Shown here piece after piece: positions 1 through 8,037 of a stretch of DNA of 18,890 nucleotides. The DNA is from Bacillota bacterium (GTDB taxonomy: Bacteria > Bacillota > Clostridia > Lachnospirales > Lachnospiraceae). Both the position numbers and the translations under genes were made by a program. Every line of letters begins with the position of its first letter. Position 1 is the stretch's first letter. Location of the stretch: the NCBI GenBank assembly GCA_023414985.1, contig JAEZLY010000155.1, positions 1-18,890 of the forward strand. Reading direction: 5' to 3'. The notes beneath the pieces were generated by a model that worked only from the letters and a program-made list of their open reading frames with translations, was not told where the DNA came from and made no database searches.

Positions 1-1089
1 ATGTTTTCACCGTACCTGTTTGAACGACTCAAGCATAGAAAACTACTCATCTGCATCAGCTGTTTTTTATTCCGATGTTCTGTGAGCTCCGTTATTTTCG
101 TACCGTATCTGGTCCATGGAAGAGTACCAAGGCTGACTGTTATATTAATCCTTTATACCATAGGATTTCTGGCAGCAGGATTTGTAACACCGGGGCTGAG
201 CCACTGGACATTAAGCGTGGCTCCCGAAGGTAACCGGGGAAGATTTCTGGCGATCAAGGATATTGCTTCCATGTCCTGTATCTCCGTCGTATCCATGATA
301 GCAGGACGGATGCTGGATCATTATAAAGCTGTTGATAAACCACTGATCGGTTTCTCCCTGATATTTGGAACAGCGCTTCTGCTGTCGGTGATCGACTTTG
401 TTGTCCTCTCCAATATCGAAGAACCACTGGTAAAGACGGAACCCGCAAAGAGGTCTCTATGGCAGTTAATTAAGACTCCGGTGCTTGACAGGAGATATAA
501 TAAGATAATCTTATTTTTGGTGATATGGAGCTTTGCGGTTCAGTTTTCCGCCGCCTTCCTGCCGATTTTTATGTTATCAAAACTAAAATTAAGCTATACC
601 TTTATCTCATTTGTAACGGTTTCGGGAAATGTATTCGGAATGGCTGCTGTTTACCTTTGGGGAAGGTTAGCTGACCGGACCTCGTGGTTATTTCTGCTGA
701 AAATAAGCGGAGTTATTATTGCTCTTTGCTATCTTGGGTGGTCCTTTGTCACCCCGGAGAATGCGAATATCCTGGTATTACTCCTGCAGATATCACTTAC
801 CTGCTGTAATGGTGCCTTTCAGATGGCATCATTAAATCTTCAATATAATCTGTCACCGATAGCCGGAAAGACAGCCTATCTTGGAGTCACTTCAGCGATT
901 TCCTATTGTATCAGTTTTCTTGGGGCCATCCTGGGATCGGCACTTTACCGAAGTCTCAAAGAAGTTCGAATTAATATCATCATTACTTATGTATCGAATA
1001 TTCAGGTACTTTTTCTGACAACAGGATTATTGCTGATGTCTGCCATACTTGTTATTCATAAATCACATCAAGGTTTATCAAAAATTTAA
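1..1089 (+). CDS. MFS transporter, 5' end cut by window edge
   Basis: A multi-pass membrane protein of the major facilitator superfamily. About ten hydrophobic helices are visible in 362 residues, against the usual 12 in about 400. The reading frame begins at the first base of the window with a run like the TM2-TM3 cytoplasmic loop (SPYLFERLKHRK), so TM1-TM2 and the real start probably lie upstream and the ATG at base 1 is likely an internal Met. A second loop with the basic motif GNRGRFLAIKD (around residues 78-88), a long central loop near residues 140-165 and WGRLADR (near 219-225) in the second half fit the two pseudo-symmetric MFS halves. The stop is 18 bases before the oxidoreductase gene, so the two are probably cotranscribed. 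The substrate cannot be told from sequence; a sugar or sugar derivative is an inference from the neighbours. Confidence 0.8.
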   Translation: MFSPYLFERLKHRKLLICISCFLFRCSVSSVIFVPYLVHGRVPRLTVILILYTIGFLAAGFVTPGLSHWTLSVAPEGNRGRFLAIKDIASMSCISVVSMIAGRMLDHYKAVDKPLIGFSLIFGTALLLSVIDFVVLSNIEEPLVKTEPAKRSLWQLIKTPVLDRRYNKIILFLVIWSFAVQFSAAFLPIFMLSKLKLSYTFISFVTVSGNVFGMAAVYLWGRLADRTSWLFLLKISGVIIALCYLGWSFVTPENANILVLLLQISLTCCNGAFQMASLNLQYNLSPIAGKTAYLGVTSAISYCISFLGAILGSALYRSLKEVRINIIITYVSNIQVLFLTTGLLLMSAILVIHKSHQGLSKI

Positions 1090-1092
1090 ATA

Positions 1093-1110
1093 CTGGAGGA
1101 ATTAAAATTG
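1093..1110 (+). promoter_or_regulatory. Ribosome binding site supporting a TTG start
   Basis: GGAGGA at 1095-1100 lies 7 bases before TTG at 1108. The next in-frame Met falls after the nucleotide-binding glycine motif, so the TTG start is needed to keep the Rossmann fold intact. Confidence 0.75.
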
Positions 1111-2364
1111 AAAATTGCATTAATCGGTGCAGGACAAAGGGGTATGATATACTCTGACTACGCTTACAATACAAACAAAACAGAGATTGTAGCTGTCGTA
1201 GAACCGGATGAGAAAAGAAGGATTGCTGCTGCTGAGAAATTTAATATACCGGAGGGTATGCAGTTTGCTTCAACCGAGGAGTTTTACCGGAAAGGAAAAA
1301 TCAGTGATGCAGTGATCATTGCGAGCATGGATAAAGACCATTACCTTCAGACCATGGCTGCACTTGATCTGGGGTATGATATTCTTTTAGAAAAACCGAT
1401 TTCTCCGGATCCGAAGGAATGTATTGACATTCAGGATAAAGCAAATCAGAAGGGCTGCAAGGTAATTGTATGCCATGTTCTCCGATATACTAATTTTTTT
1501 GCTACCATCAAGGACATCATCGACAGCGGGGAGCTGGGAAAGATTATCACGATACAACACAATGAGAATGTCGGTAATTTTCATATTGCCCATTCCTTTG
1601 TTAGAGGGAACTGGAGACGCAGTGATTTATCCAGTCCGTTAATCATGCAGAAATCCTGCCATGATATGGATATCCTGGCATGGTTGGTGGGCAGTGAGGC
1701 TAAAAAGATTGCTTCCTTTGGAAGTCTTAAATACTTTCGAAGAGAGAACGCACCGGCAAACAGCTCCAGCCGCTGCCTATCTTGTAAGGCTGCAAAAGAA
1801 TGCCGGTTTGATGCGCAGAAAGTATATCTGCCGATCGCTGGAAGCTGGCCGGCAACGGTACTGACTCAGGATCAGACAGAAGAGGGTATCAGAAAAGCCC
1901 TGGAAGAAGGGCCTTACGGAAGATGTGTATACCGCTGTGACAATGATGTATGCGACAACCAGGTTGTTCTGATTGAATTTGAAAATGATGTAACCGTAAG
2001 CTTCAATCTAAGTGGTTTTACCAATAAGATCAGCCGTACGATTAAAGTAATGTGCGAAAATGGAGAGATCCGAGGTGATGACAGCTTAAATCAGATCGAG
2101 GTTACTAAATTTGGTTCTAATGCGATTGACGGGTTTGAGCAGAGAGTCATCCATACCGGCCTGACACAGGGCGGCCATGGCGGCGGGGATGTAGCATTAA
2201 TGGATGATTTTATCCAACTGTTGGAAACAAAGAGTAATGACAGTCGTTCCTCCATCACCCAGTCGGTGGAGAGCCATGTAATGGCTTCTGCTGCAGAACA
2301 GTCCAGAATTACCGGTAAGATCATTGATGTCAACGAATTCAAAGATCAATTGCGTAACTCTTAA
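1108..2364 (+). CDS. Gfo/Idh/MocA-family oxidoreductase with Cys-rich insertion
   Basis: A predicted cytoplasmic NAD(P)-dependent sugar (or sugar-derivative) dehydrogenase of 418 residues. The N-terminal Rossmann fold opens with IGAGQRG (residues 6-12). EKPIS at 95-99 carries the conserved family Lys, and KSCHDMD at 182-188 fits the usual active-site His/Asp segment. An insertion after the catalytic segment has six cysteines: C223-x2-C226-x5-C232, then C273-x3-C277-x4-C282. From memory, similar Cys-rich stretches occur in a subset of the family; I infer a structural metal site, not a redox cluster. Translation starts at TTG. The gene lies between the MFS and ABC permease genes of one probable operon, which suggests the imported sugar or its product is oxidised, reduced or epimerised through a keto intermediate. 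The precise substrate is unknown. Confidence 0.88.
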   Translation: MKIALIGAGQRGMIYSDYAYNTNKTEIVAVVEPDEKRRIAAAEKFNIPEGMQFASTEEFYRKGKISDAVIIASMDKDHYLQTMAALDLGYDILLEKPISPDPKECIDIQDKANQKGCKVIVCHVLRYTNFFATIKDIIDSGELGKIITIQHNENVGNFHIAHSFVRGNWRRSDLSSPLIMQKSCHDMDILAWLVGSEAKKIASFGSLKYFRRENAPANSSSRCLSCKAAKECRFDAQKVYLPIAGSWPATVLTQDQTEEGIRKALEEGPYGRCVYRCDNDVCDNQVVLIEFENDVTVSFNLSGFTNKISRTIKVMCENGEIRGDDSLNQIEVTKFGSNAIDGFEQRVIHTGLTQGGHGGGDVALMDDFIQLLETKSNDSRSSITQSVESHVMASAAEQSRITGKIIDVNEFKDQLRNS

Positions 2365-2392
2365 AAAATCAGAAAAAGAGTGGTGGAAAGCT

Positions 2393-3358
2393 ATGAAATC
2401 AAAAATAATTCATAATGATACGCAGATCATAGGAAAAGGCAAAAGAAAAGAATTCCTTCGTGAAATGAAAAGGAACAAAGGTCTTTATCTGATGTGTTTA
2501 CCGGCATTAATCGTACTGATTATGTTCTGCTATATTCCCTTTGCAGGAACCTGGATGGCCTTTACTGATTTTAATGTGGTGGATGGTATTTTCGGCAGTA
2601 AATTCGTAGGGTTGGATAATTTTAAATATTTCTTTTCCAAGAGCAGTATGGGCTGGAGAGTTACCTATAACACGCTGTTTATTAACTTTTTCGGTATCAT
2701 ATTGGGATTAATTGTTCCGGTCAGTATTGCAATCTTTTTTAATGAAGTAAGAAGCAAGTTATTTAAGAAATTAACCCAGAGCTTCATGTTTTTCCCATAT
2801 TTCCTTTCCTGGGTTGTTGTCGGTGCAATCATCTACGGATTTTTTTCAACCGATGTCGGAGTTATCAACAATATGCTCCGTTCCTTCGGTATGGAACCTA
2901 TAAAATGGTATGCGGAGCCAAAGTATTGGAAAGCGATCATTATCTTTGCGAGTATGTGGAAGTGGAGCGGATACAGTTCCATTATCTATATGGCGGCCAT
3001 GGCAAATTTCGATGGTTCTCTTTATGAAGCTGCGGAGGTAGACGGTGCAAATAAGGTCCAGAGGATTCTGTATCTCACGATTCCTATGCTGAAGCCTACC
3101 GCAATCGTACTTACTCTGATGAGCATCGGACGTATTTTTTATGGTGACTTCGGTATGATTTACGGTATCGTCGGTAACAATCCGGTATTAATCGATGCGG
3201 TGACAGTAATCGATACCTACGTATATCAGACGATGAGAACCTTAGGCTTCTCTTATGCAACTGCGATCGGGTTATTCCAATCAGTGATGGGCTTGATTCT
3301 GGTATCTGTAGCGAATAAGATGGCAAAAAAATACAACGACGGGGAGGGACTGTTTTAA
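2393..3358 (+). CDS. Carbohydrate ABC transporter permease, LplB-type
   Basis: An inner-membrane permease subunit of a family-1 carbohydrate (CUT1-type) ABC transporter, 321 residues with about six transmembrane helices. The cytoplasmic EAA loop that contacts the ATPase is visible as LYEAAEVDGANKVQRILYLT followed by a helix. The frame is open further upstream, to 2324 inside the oxidoreductase gene, but the ATG at 2393 is preferred: it follows a purine-rich GGTGGAAAG and leaves a 28-base gap to the previous stop. The hydrophilic, basic N-terminus before the first helix is typical of the LplB/YteP group of Firmicutes. The stop overlaps the next permease start by one base (TAATG), so translation is probably coupled and the two subunits made in equal amounts. 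No ATPase gene is nearby. Confidence 0.92.
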   Translation: MKSKIIHNDTQIIGKGKRKEFLREMKRNKGLYLMCLPALIVLIMFCYIPFAGTWMAFTDFNVVDGIFGSKFVGLDNFKYFFSKSSMGWRVTYNTLFINFFGIILGLIVPVSIAIFFNEVRSKLFKKLTQSFMFFPYFLSWVVVGAIIYGFFSTDVGVINNMLRSFGMEPIKWYAEPKYWKAIIIFASMWKWSGYSSIIYMAAMANFDGSLYEAAEVDGANKVQRILYLTIPMLKPTAIVLTLMSIGRIFYGDFGMIYGIVGNNPVLIDAVTVIDTYVYQTMRTLGFSYATAIGLFQSVMGLILVSVANKMAKKYNDGEGLF

Positions 3359-4251
3359 TGAGAAAGAGCAAGCTATTCAGCGATTACCTGGTAACGATAT
3401 TTGCCTATCTATTCATCGGATTATTCGGACTGATGTGTTTGTATCCGCTGATCCTGACCCTAAGCGTTTCCCTCTCTTCGGAGCATGAGATCGTGATGCA
3501 CGGCTATTCTGCAATTCCGCAGAAGGTTACCTTTAATACTTATATCTATATCTTTGCAAACAGCGGAGTGCGGATACTCAAATCCTATGGTGTTACTATA
3601 TTTATCACCGGAGTCGGTACTCTGGGGGCTATGCTGATCACAAGCATGATTGCCTTTGCCTTATCCATTAAGAGTTTAAGATATCGGAATGTGATTGCGT
3701 TCTTATGTAATTTCACCATTGTATTTTCCGCTGGTTTAATTCCCTGGTATGTGGTGTGCGTAAATTACTACGGTTTGAAGAACAACATACTGGCACTCAT
3801 TCTTCCTTCTATCTTCAGCGTATGGAATATGTTCCTGATGAGAACCTACTTCTCAAGTATATCTCCGTCCCTGTACGAAGCAGCAAAGATTGACGGAGCG
3901 AGCTACTTCCTGATTTACTGGCGTATCGCTATTCCGCTAAGCAAAACCGCTGTATTGACTGTAGGTCTGATGTATGCACTGCAATACTGGAATGACTGGT
4001 GGAATGCCCTGATCTTCATCAATGATAAGGATTTGTTTCCGCTGCAGTATTACCTATATACAATTCTTTCAAATGTAAATGCCATCAGCTCCGGTCGTAT
4101 TCCTTCCGGTGCCGCCGCCGGAATAACATTGCCCTCCGAGACAGTAAAAATGGCGGTTACCGTGATTACGATCGGTCCGATCATCTTTTTATACCCGTTG
4201 GTGCAGAAATACTTTGTTCAAGGTATCATGACCGGTGCGGTGAAAGAATAA
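3358..4251 (+). CDS. Carbohydrate ABC transporter permease, LplC/YtcP-type
   Basis: The second inner-membrane permease subunit, 297 residues with about six transmembrane segments. The EAA motif reads LYEAAKIDGASYFLIYWRIA before the fifth helix. The start ATG shares its A with the TAA stop of the upstream permease, and GGGGAGGG just upstream serves as ribosome binding site. The C-terminus (QKYFVQGIMTGAVKE) is the usual ending of this family. It would pair with the LplB-type subunit to form the translocation channel, fed by the lipoprotein encoded 57 bases downstream. Polysaccharide- and oligosaccharide-uptake systems of this LplB/LplC/LplA type commonly use a shared MsmX-like ATPase encoded elsewhere; this fits the missing ATPase gene but is an inference. 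Confidence 0.93.
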   Translation: MRKSKLFSDYLVTIFAYLFIGLFGLMCLYPLILTLSVSLSSEHEIVMHGYSAIPQKVTFNTYIYIFANSGVRILKSYGVTIFITGVGTLGAMLITSMIAFALSIKSLRYRNVIAFLCNFTIVFSAGLIPWYVVCVNYYGLKNNILALILPSIFSVWNMFLMRTYFSSISPSLYEAAKIDGASYFLIYWRIAIPLSKTAVLTVGLMYALQYWNDWWNALIFINDKDLFPLQYYLYTILSNVNAISSGRIPSGAAAGITLPSETVKMAVTVITIGPIIFLYPLVQKYFVQGIMTGAVKE

Positions 4252-4308
4252 TGAAATTGTTGCTGGGCCGTGATAAGGCTTAACATATAATCAAAAGGAG
4301 GATGTATT

Positions 4309-5757
4309 ATGAAAAAGTTATTAGCACTTGCAATTACCTTAATTATGGTAATTGGATTACTGGGTGGATGCGGTAAAAAAGATGGTTCTAAAGATACCAT
4401 AACAATATTATACCCCGGTGATGAGAGCACAAGAATGTCAGAATTCATGGGTAATGAGTTCGCACAGAAAATGGAGGACGACTTGGGCCTCAAAGTGAAG
4501 ATGGTTTATGTACCCTGGGATCAGTACTGGGAGCAGAAGGACATTATGCTTGCGGCACAGGAGCCGATTGATCTGTATTGGGATGGTCTGCCGGATTTAG
4601 CTACGATGGTAAATAAAAAGCAGGCCTCCGTACTCAATGATCTGATTGATAAGTACGGTCAGGATATGCTGAAGGTGCTTCCGAAGGAACAGCTGGAGGG
4701 AGCTACGATTAATGGTGATATCTATGGTATTCCTTCTGCTTATGCTCCGTCCTCCGGTATGTTCCAGATGGTCTGCGTACGTCAGGATATTCTTGAGGCA
4801 TGCGGCATGACAGAAATCAAAACAGCAGAGGATCTCAAATTATTTGCAGAAAAGGCGAAGGAGAAATTCCCGGAAATGAAGGGTGCCGCCGATCCAATTT
4901 TCAAGCCTTTAACAAGATATTTTGCAGATGAACAGCTTTCCTGGTGTGCGAACGAAGATGCAGTAGTATATGGAGATACCACAAATAAGGTGTATGACTA
5001 TTATGAAACAGATGCGTTTAAAAAGGTTGCACAGTTTAACCGTCAGATGTATAACGAAGGTTTATACGGAGATGAATTGACGACAAAGTATAACGAGAGA
5101 GATTCCCGTATGCAGACCGGTTTATATCTGTGGGTAGAAGGTTCCTTAGGCAAAGAGAATGAGATCATTGACAGCGTGAAGGCCAATGCACCGGATGCCA
5201 GATTAAAGAGTTATATTCTGAAACCGGAGGAACCCCGCTATATCATTGCAACTGGCGGAGAAGTACTCTGTATTCCTCAGACTGCACCGAATCCGGAAGG
5301 AGCAATGAAGTTTCTTAACTGGCTGTACTCCTCTCAGGATAATTATCTGACCGCTTTGTACGGTGTAAAAGATAAGGATTATGAGGTGAAAGACGGTAGA
5401 ATTAATAAAATCTCAAGTGATGAATTCTTCTATGAGTGGATGTTCCGAAACAAGAATTATCAATTATTCGCACCGAGTATCGATCAAAGCTACATAGATA
5501 CCTATGAGCACTGGGATGATCAGGCCGTTACTTCTAAAATGCTTGGCTTCCGCTTTAATAACGAGAAGGTAAAAGAAATTGAAACTGCAATCAAGGAAGT
5601 AGCAGGAAAGCAGATGGCACCGATCCTTTACGGATTTGTGGATTTCGATACAGAGTACCCGAAGGCTTTACAGGCATTAAAAGATGCGGGAATTGACGAG
5701 TATGTTGCAGAAGTACAGCGCCAGATGGATGAATTCCAGGCTTCCAAGGCGAAATAA
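4309..5757 (+). CDS. Lipoprotein solute-binding protein (LplA-like, DUF3502-type C-terminus)
   Basis: The extracytoplasmic sugar-binding lipoprotein of the ABC transporter, 482 residues. Residues 1-20 form a lipoprotein signal peptide (MKK, hydrophobic core, lipobox LGGC) with lipidated Cys21. The mature part has the family-1 solute-binding layout, including an early ILYPGDES strand, a Trp-rich VYVPWDQYWEQKD segment and a late PNPEGAMKFLNWLYSS segment. The last 70 or so residues (from LGFRFNNEKVKEIETAI to EVQRQMDEFQASK) resemble the DUF3502 domain found at the end of LplA-like binding proteins of Firmicutes. AAAGGAGG precedes the start by about 8 bases. The gene ends the operon just before a strong terminator. 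Aromatic-rich segments fit an oligosaccharide ligand, but the sugar itself cannot be named. Confidence 0.9.
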   Translation: MKKLLALAITLIMVIGLLGGCGKKDGSKDTITILYPGDESTRMSEFMGNEFAQKMEDDLGLKVKMVYVPWDQYWEQKDIMLAAQEPIDLYWDGLPDLATMVNKKQASVLNDLIDKYGQDMLKVLPKEQLEGATINGDIYGIPSAYAPSSGMFQMVCVRQDILEACGMTEIKTAEDLKLFAEKAKEKFPEMKGAADPIFKPLTRYFADEQLSWCANEDAVVYGDTTNKVYDYYETDAFKKVAQFNRQMYNEGLYGDELTTKYNERDSRMQTGLYLWVEGSLGKENEIIDSVKANAPDARLKSYILKPEEPRYIIATGGEVLCIPQTAPNPEGAMKFLNWLYSSQDNYLTALYGVKDKDYEVKDGRINKISSDEFFYEWMFRNKNYQLFAPSIDQSYIDTYEHWDDQAVTSKMLGFRFNNEKVKEIETAIKEVAGKQMAPILYGFVDFDTEYPKALQALKDAGIDEYVAEVQRQMDEFQASKAK

Positions 5758-5780
5758 GGAATGAGTAACAGGGATTAATA

Positions 5781-5831
5781 AAGAGGCCACCCGGCAGCAG
5801 GGTCTTAAACGCACAGGGTGGCCTTTCCTTT
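5781..5831 (+). terminator. Intrinsic terminator after the ABC operon
   Basis: A perfect 9-bp stem AGGCCACCC (5784-5792) / GGGTGGCCT (5816-5824) with a 23-base loop is followed by a T-rich tail (TTCCTTT). It lies 26 bases after the solute-binding protein stop and separates this operon from the nucleotide-sugar genes. Confidence 0.85.
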
Positions 5832-5855
5832 AGGTTAAGACAAGGAAGAATATTA

Positions 5856-5896
5856 ATTGAGGCAGGAGAATGAATCGATAGACCTTCTGCTTCAAT
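5856..5896 (+). promoter_or_regulatory. Leader hairpin before the nucleotidyltransferase gene
   Basis: ATTGAGGCAGGA (5856-5867) pairs along its whole length with TTCTGCTTCAAT (5885-5896), a 12-bp stem with two G-U pairs and a 17-base loop. No T-run follows, so it is not a normal terminator. It ends about 24 bases before the start codon and just before the ribosome binding site, so it would lie in the mRNA leader. Its role (stability or translational control) is unknown. Confidence 0.45.
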
Positions 5897-5919
5897 ATAG
5901 AAGATAGAAAGGAAGAAAG

Positions 5920-6843
5920 ATGATGACAGAACCGGTTTTGGTGATTATGGCAGCGGGGATGGGAAGCAGATATGGTGGGTTAAAGCAGATTGACCCGATT
6001 GATGAGCAGGGAAATCTGATTATAGATTACTCTATCTATGATGCGATAAGAGCCGGCTTTAAAAAGATAATATTTATTATCAAGCATGAAATAGAAGAAG
6101 ATTTTAAAAACAGAATCGGCAATAGGATATCAAAACAGGTTGCCGTGGAATATGTCTATCAGGAACTGAGTAACCTGCCCATGGGCTATCAAGTACCGGA
6201 AGGAAGAGTAAAACCCTGGGGCACCGGTCATGCGGTTTTGAGCTGCAAGGAGATCATTCATGGACCTTTTGCGGTAATCAATGCGGATGATTATTATGGA
6301 AAACAGGCTTTCCGGATGATTTATGATACGCTGGTTTCCACAAAGGATGAGGAACAATACCAATATTCCATGGTTGGATATCTGCTTAAGAATACCCTGA
6401 CAGAGAATGGACATGTTGCAAGAGGGGTATGCAGTGTCGATGAGAATGATATTCTGCACGCGGTGCAGGAAAGAGTCCATATTGAAAAACATGGAGATCA
6501 GGCAGCTTTCACAGAAGATGACGGGAAGTCCTGGCATGTAATTTCTGATTCCAGCGTAGTTTCCATGAATTTATGGGGGTTTCATGAAAGCCTGCTTCAG
6601 GAGTTAGAGGCACACTTTGCTGCATTTCTGAAACAGGATGCGGTCAATAATCCTCTGAAAGCAGAATACTTTCTGCCTAATGTCGTTGGTGAACTGATTA
6701 AAGAGAACAAAGCGACGGTCAAGGTTCTTCGTTCCAGGGACAAATGGTACGGTGTGACCTATAAGGAAGATAAAGAAACCGTTGTAAAGGCGATACGAAG
6801 CATGAAAGAAGAAGGTATCTATCCTGAGATGCTTTGGAACTAA
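5920..6843 (+). CDS. Sugar-1-phosphate nucleotidyltransferase
   Basis: A cytoplasmic NTP-transferase-fold protein of 307 residues, expected to join a nucleotide (probably UTP) to a sugar 1-phosphate. The N-terminal signature AAGMGSRYGGLKQ (residues 11-23) is the NTP-binding glycine-rich loop with its conserved Arg and Lys. PWGTGHAVLSCK (99-110) matches the base/sugar-binding segment of pyrophosphorylases, and VINADDYYG (119-127) carries the metal-binding Asp. The start may be the first or second of two consecutive ATGs (5920 or 5923); AAGGAAG at 5909-5915 is better spaced for the second. It is followed by a NahK-like kinase and GalE, so it likely activates the kinase product. This takes the place filled by a GalT-type uridylyltransferase in the bifidobacterial lacto-N-biose pathway. 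Specificity (GlcNAc-1-P, GalNAc-1-P or another) is inferred, not shown. Confidence 0.87.
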   Translation: MMTEPVLVIMAAGMGSRYGGLKQIDPIDEQGNLIIDYSIYDAIRAGFKKIIFIIKHEIEEDFKNRIGNRISKQVAVEYVYQELSNLPMGYQVPEGRVKPWGTGHAVLSCKEIIHGPFAVINADDYYGKQAFRMIYDTLVSTKDEEQYQYSMVGYLLKNTLTENGHVARGVCSVDENDILHAVQERVHIEKHGDQAAFTEDDGKSWHVISDSSVVSMNLWGFHESLLQELEAHFAAFLKQDAVNNPLKAEYFLPNVVGELIKENKATVKVLRSRDKWYGVTYKEDKETVVKAIRSMKEEGIYPEMLWN

Positions 6844-6884
6844 CTTGAGTTTATATTGCAGATAAAAAAGATGGAGGAGATGTT

Positions 6885-8000
6885 ATGACTAGAGAGGAAT
6901 ACTGCTCAAAAATTCAAGAAGCAGTGGAAGCAATCGAATTTAAGGGGGAATTCATAGATCTGAGTAAGTACGGCAACGGCCATATCAATGATACTTTCCT
7001 GATTCGCTTCCGACAAACAGATGGATTGATCAAGAAGTATATTTTACAAAGAATGAATCATGAGATTTTTAAAAATCCTCAGGAATTAATGGCTAACATT
7101 TGTAATGTGACTTCTTTTTTAAGGGATAAAATAGCCGGAAGGCATGGCGATCCCCTGCGGGAAACGATGAATGTCATCGGGACTAAGGATGGCAGATCGT
7201 ACTTTCAAGATAGTATAGGATCTTATTGGAGGGCGTACCTATTTGTTGATGATACAACTTCCTATGATATGGTTGAGAATGCGAAGGACTTTTATGAAAG
7301 TGCTTTATCCTTCGGACATTTTCAAAATCTTCTGTCAGAATTTAATGCGGATTCCTTATACGAGACAATACCAAATTTTCATAATACCCCGGTGCGATAT
7401 CAGACTTTCTTAGAGGCAGTTGAAAAGGATATCTGTAATCGCGCTAAGGAGGTACAACCTGAGATCAGGTTCCTGAAACAGAGGGAACAGGATATGAAGG
7501 TATGCATGGAACTTCTGAAAAATAGAGAGCTGCCGCTGCGCGTAACCCATAATGATACAAAACTGAACAATATCCTTATCGATAATAAAACCGGAAAAGG
7601 AATTTGTGTCATTGATCTGGACACGGTCATGCCGGGACTTTCAATCTATGATTATGGTGATTCTATTCGGTTTGGTGCGAATACCGCTGCAGAAGACGAG
7701 ACAAATCTATCCAAGGTCTCCTTGAATCTGGATTTATTTGAGGTTTTTACAAAGGGGTATCTGGAAGGCTGCAACGGCAGCCTGACTGATAAAGAAATCG
7801 AAATGCTTCCAATGGGCGCTAAGCTTATGACACTGGAATGCGGCATGCGGTTTTTAACCGACTACCTGCAGGGAGATACTTACTTTCGTATCCACCGGGA
7901 AGGTCATAATCTGGACCGCTGCAGGACACAGCTAAAGCTTGTGGAGGATATGGAACATAAGTGGGGCGAAATGAAGGGAATCGTAGAGAGATACAGATAA
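6885..8000 (+). CDS. nahK: N-acetylhexosamine 1-kinase (NahK/LnpB-like)
   Basis: A cytoplasmic kinase of the aminoglycoside-phosphotransferase fold, 371 residues against about 359 for the Bifidobacterium longum enzyme. It would use ATP to phosphorylate C1 of GlcNAc or GalNAc. As recalled from that enzyme, many segments match closely: YGNGHINDTF (29-38), YILQRMN (52-58), FHNTP (165-169), the Brenner motif RVTHNDTKLNNIL (219-231) with catalytic-base candidate Asp224 and Asn229, the metal-binding IDLDTVMPG with Asp244 and Asp246, DYGDSIRFGA (256-265) and LECGMRFLTDYLQGD (317-331). GGAGGAG precedes the ATG. It lies 41 bases after the nucleotidyltransferase and 37 before galE, giving a compact kinase, nucleotidyltransferase and epimerase set. 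In bifidobacteria this step follows phosphorolysis of lacto-N-biose/galacto-N-biose; the phosphorylase is not in this window. Confidence 0.9.
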   Translation: MTREEYCSKIQEAVEAIEFKGEFIDLSKYGNGHINDTFLIRFRQTDGLIKKYILQRMNHEIFKNPQELMANICNVTSFLRDKIAGRHGDPLRETMNVIGTKDGRSYFQDSIGSYWRAYLFVDDTTSYDMVENAKDFYESALSFGHFQNLLSEFNADSLYETIPNFHNTPVRYQTFLEAVEKDICNRAKEVQPEIRFLKQREQDMKVCMELLKNRELPLRVTHNDTKLNNILIDNKTGKGICVIDLDTVMPGLSIYDYGDSIRFGANTAAEDETNLSKVSLNLDLFEVFTKGYLEGCNGSLTDKEIEMLPMGAKLMTLECGMRFLTDYLQGDTYFRIHREGHNLDRCRTQLKLVEDMEHKWGEMKGIVERYR

Positions 8001-8037
8001 TTCGTTGACTGATGCTTTGCTTTAGATAGGAGATAGT

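Noticed and set aside
1774..1953. Ferredoxin-like 4Fe-4S cluster in the oxidoreductase
   Set aside because: The cysteine spacing (x2, x5, then a 40-residue gap, x3, x4) does not fit the CxxCxxCxxxC ferredoxin motif; a structural metal site is more likely.
5856..5896. Second intrinsic terminator after the ABC operon
   Set aside because: The hairpin is not followed by a T-run and lies just before a ribosome binding site, so it was recorded as a leader structure instead.
6130..6537. 135-residue minus-strand open frame
   Set aside because: It lies wholly inside the nucleotidyltransferase gene on the opposite strand, and its product shows no domain pattern.
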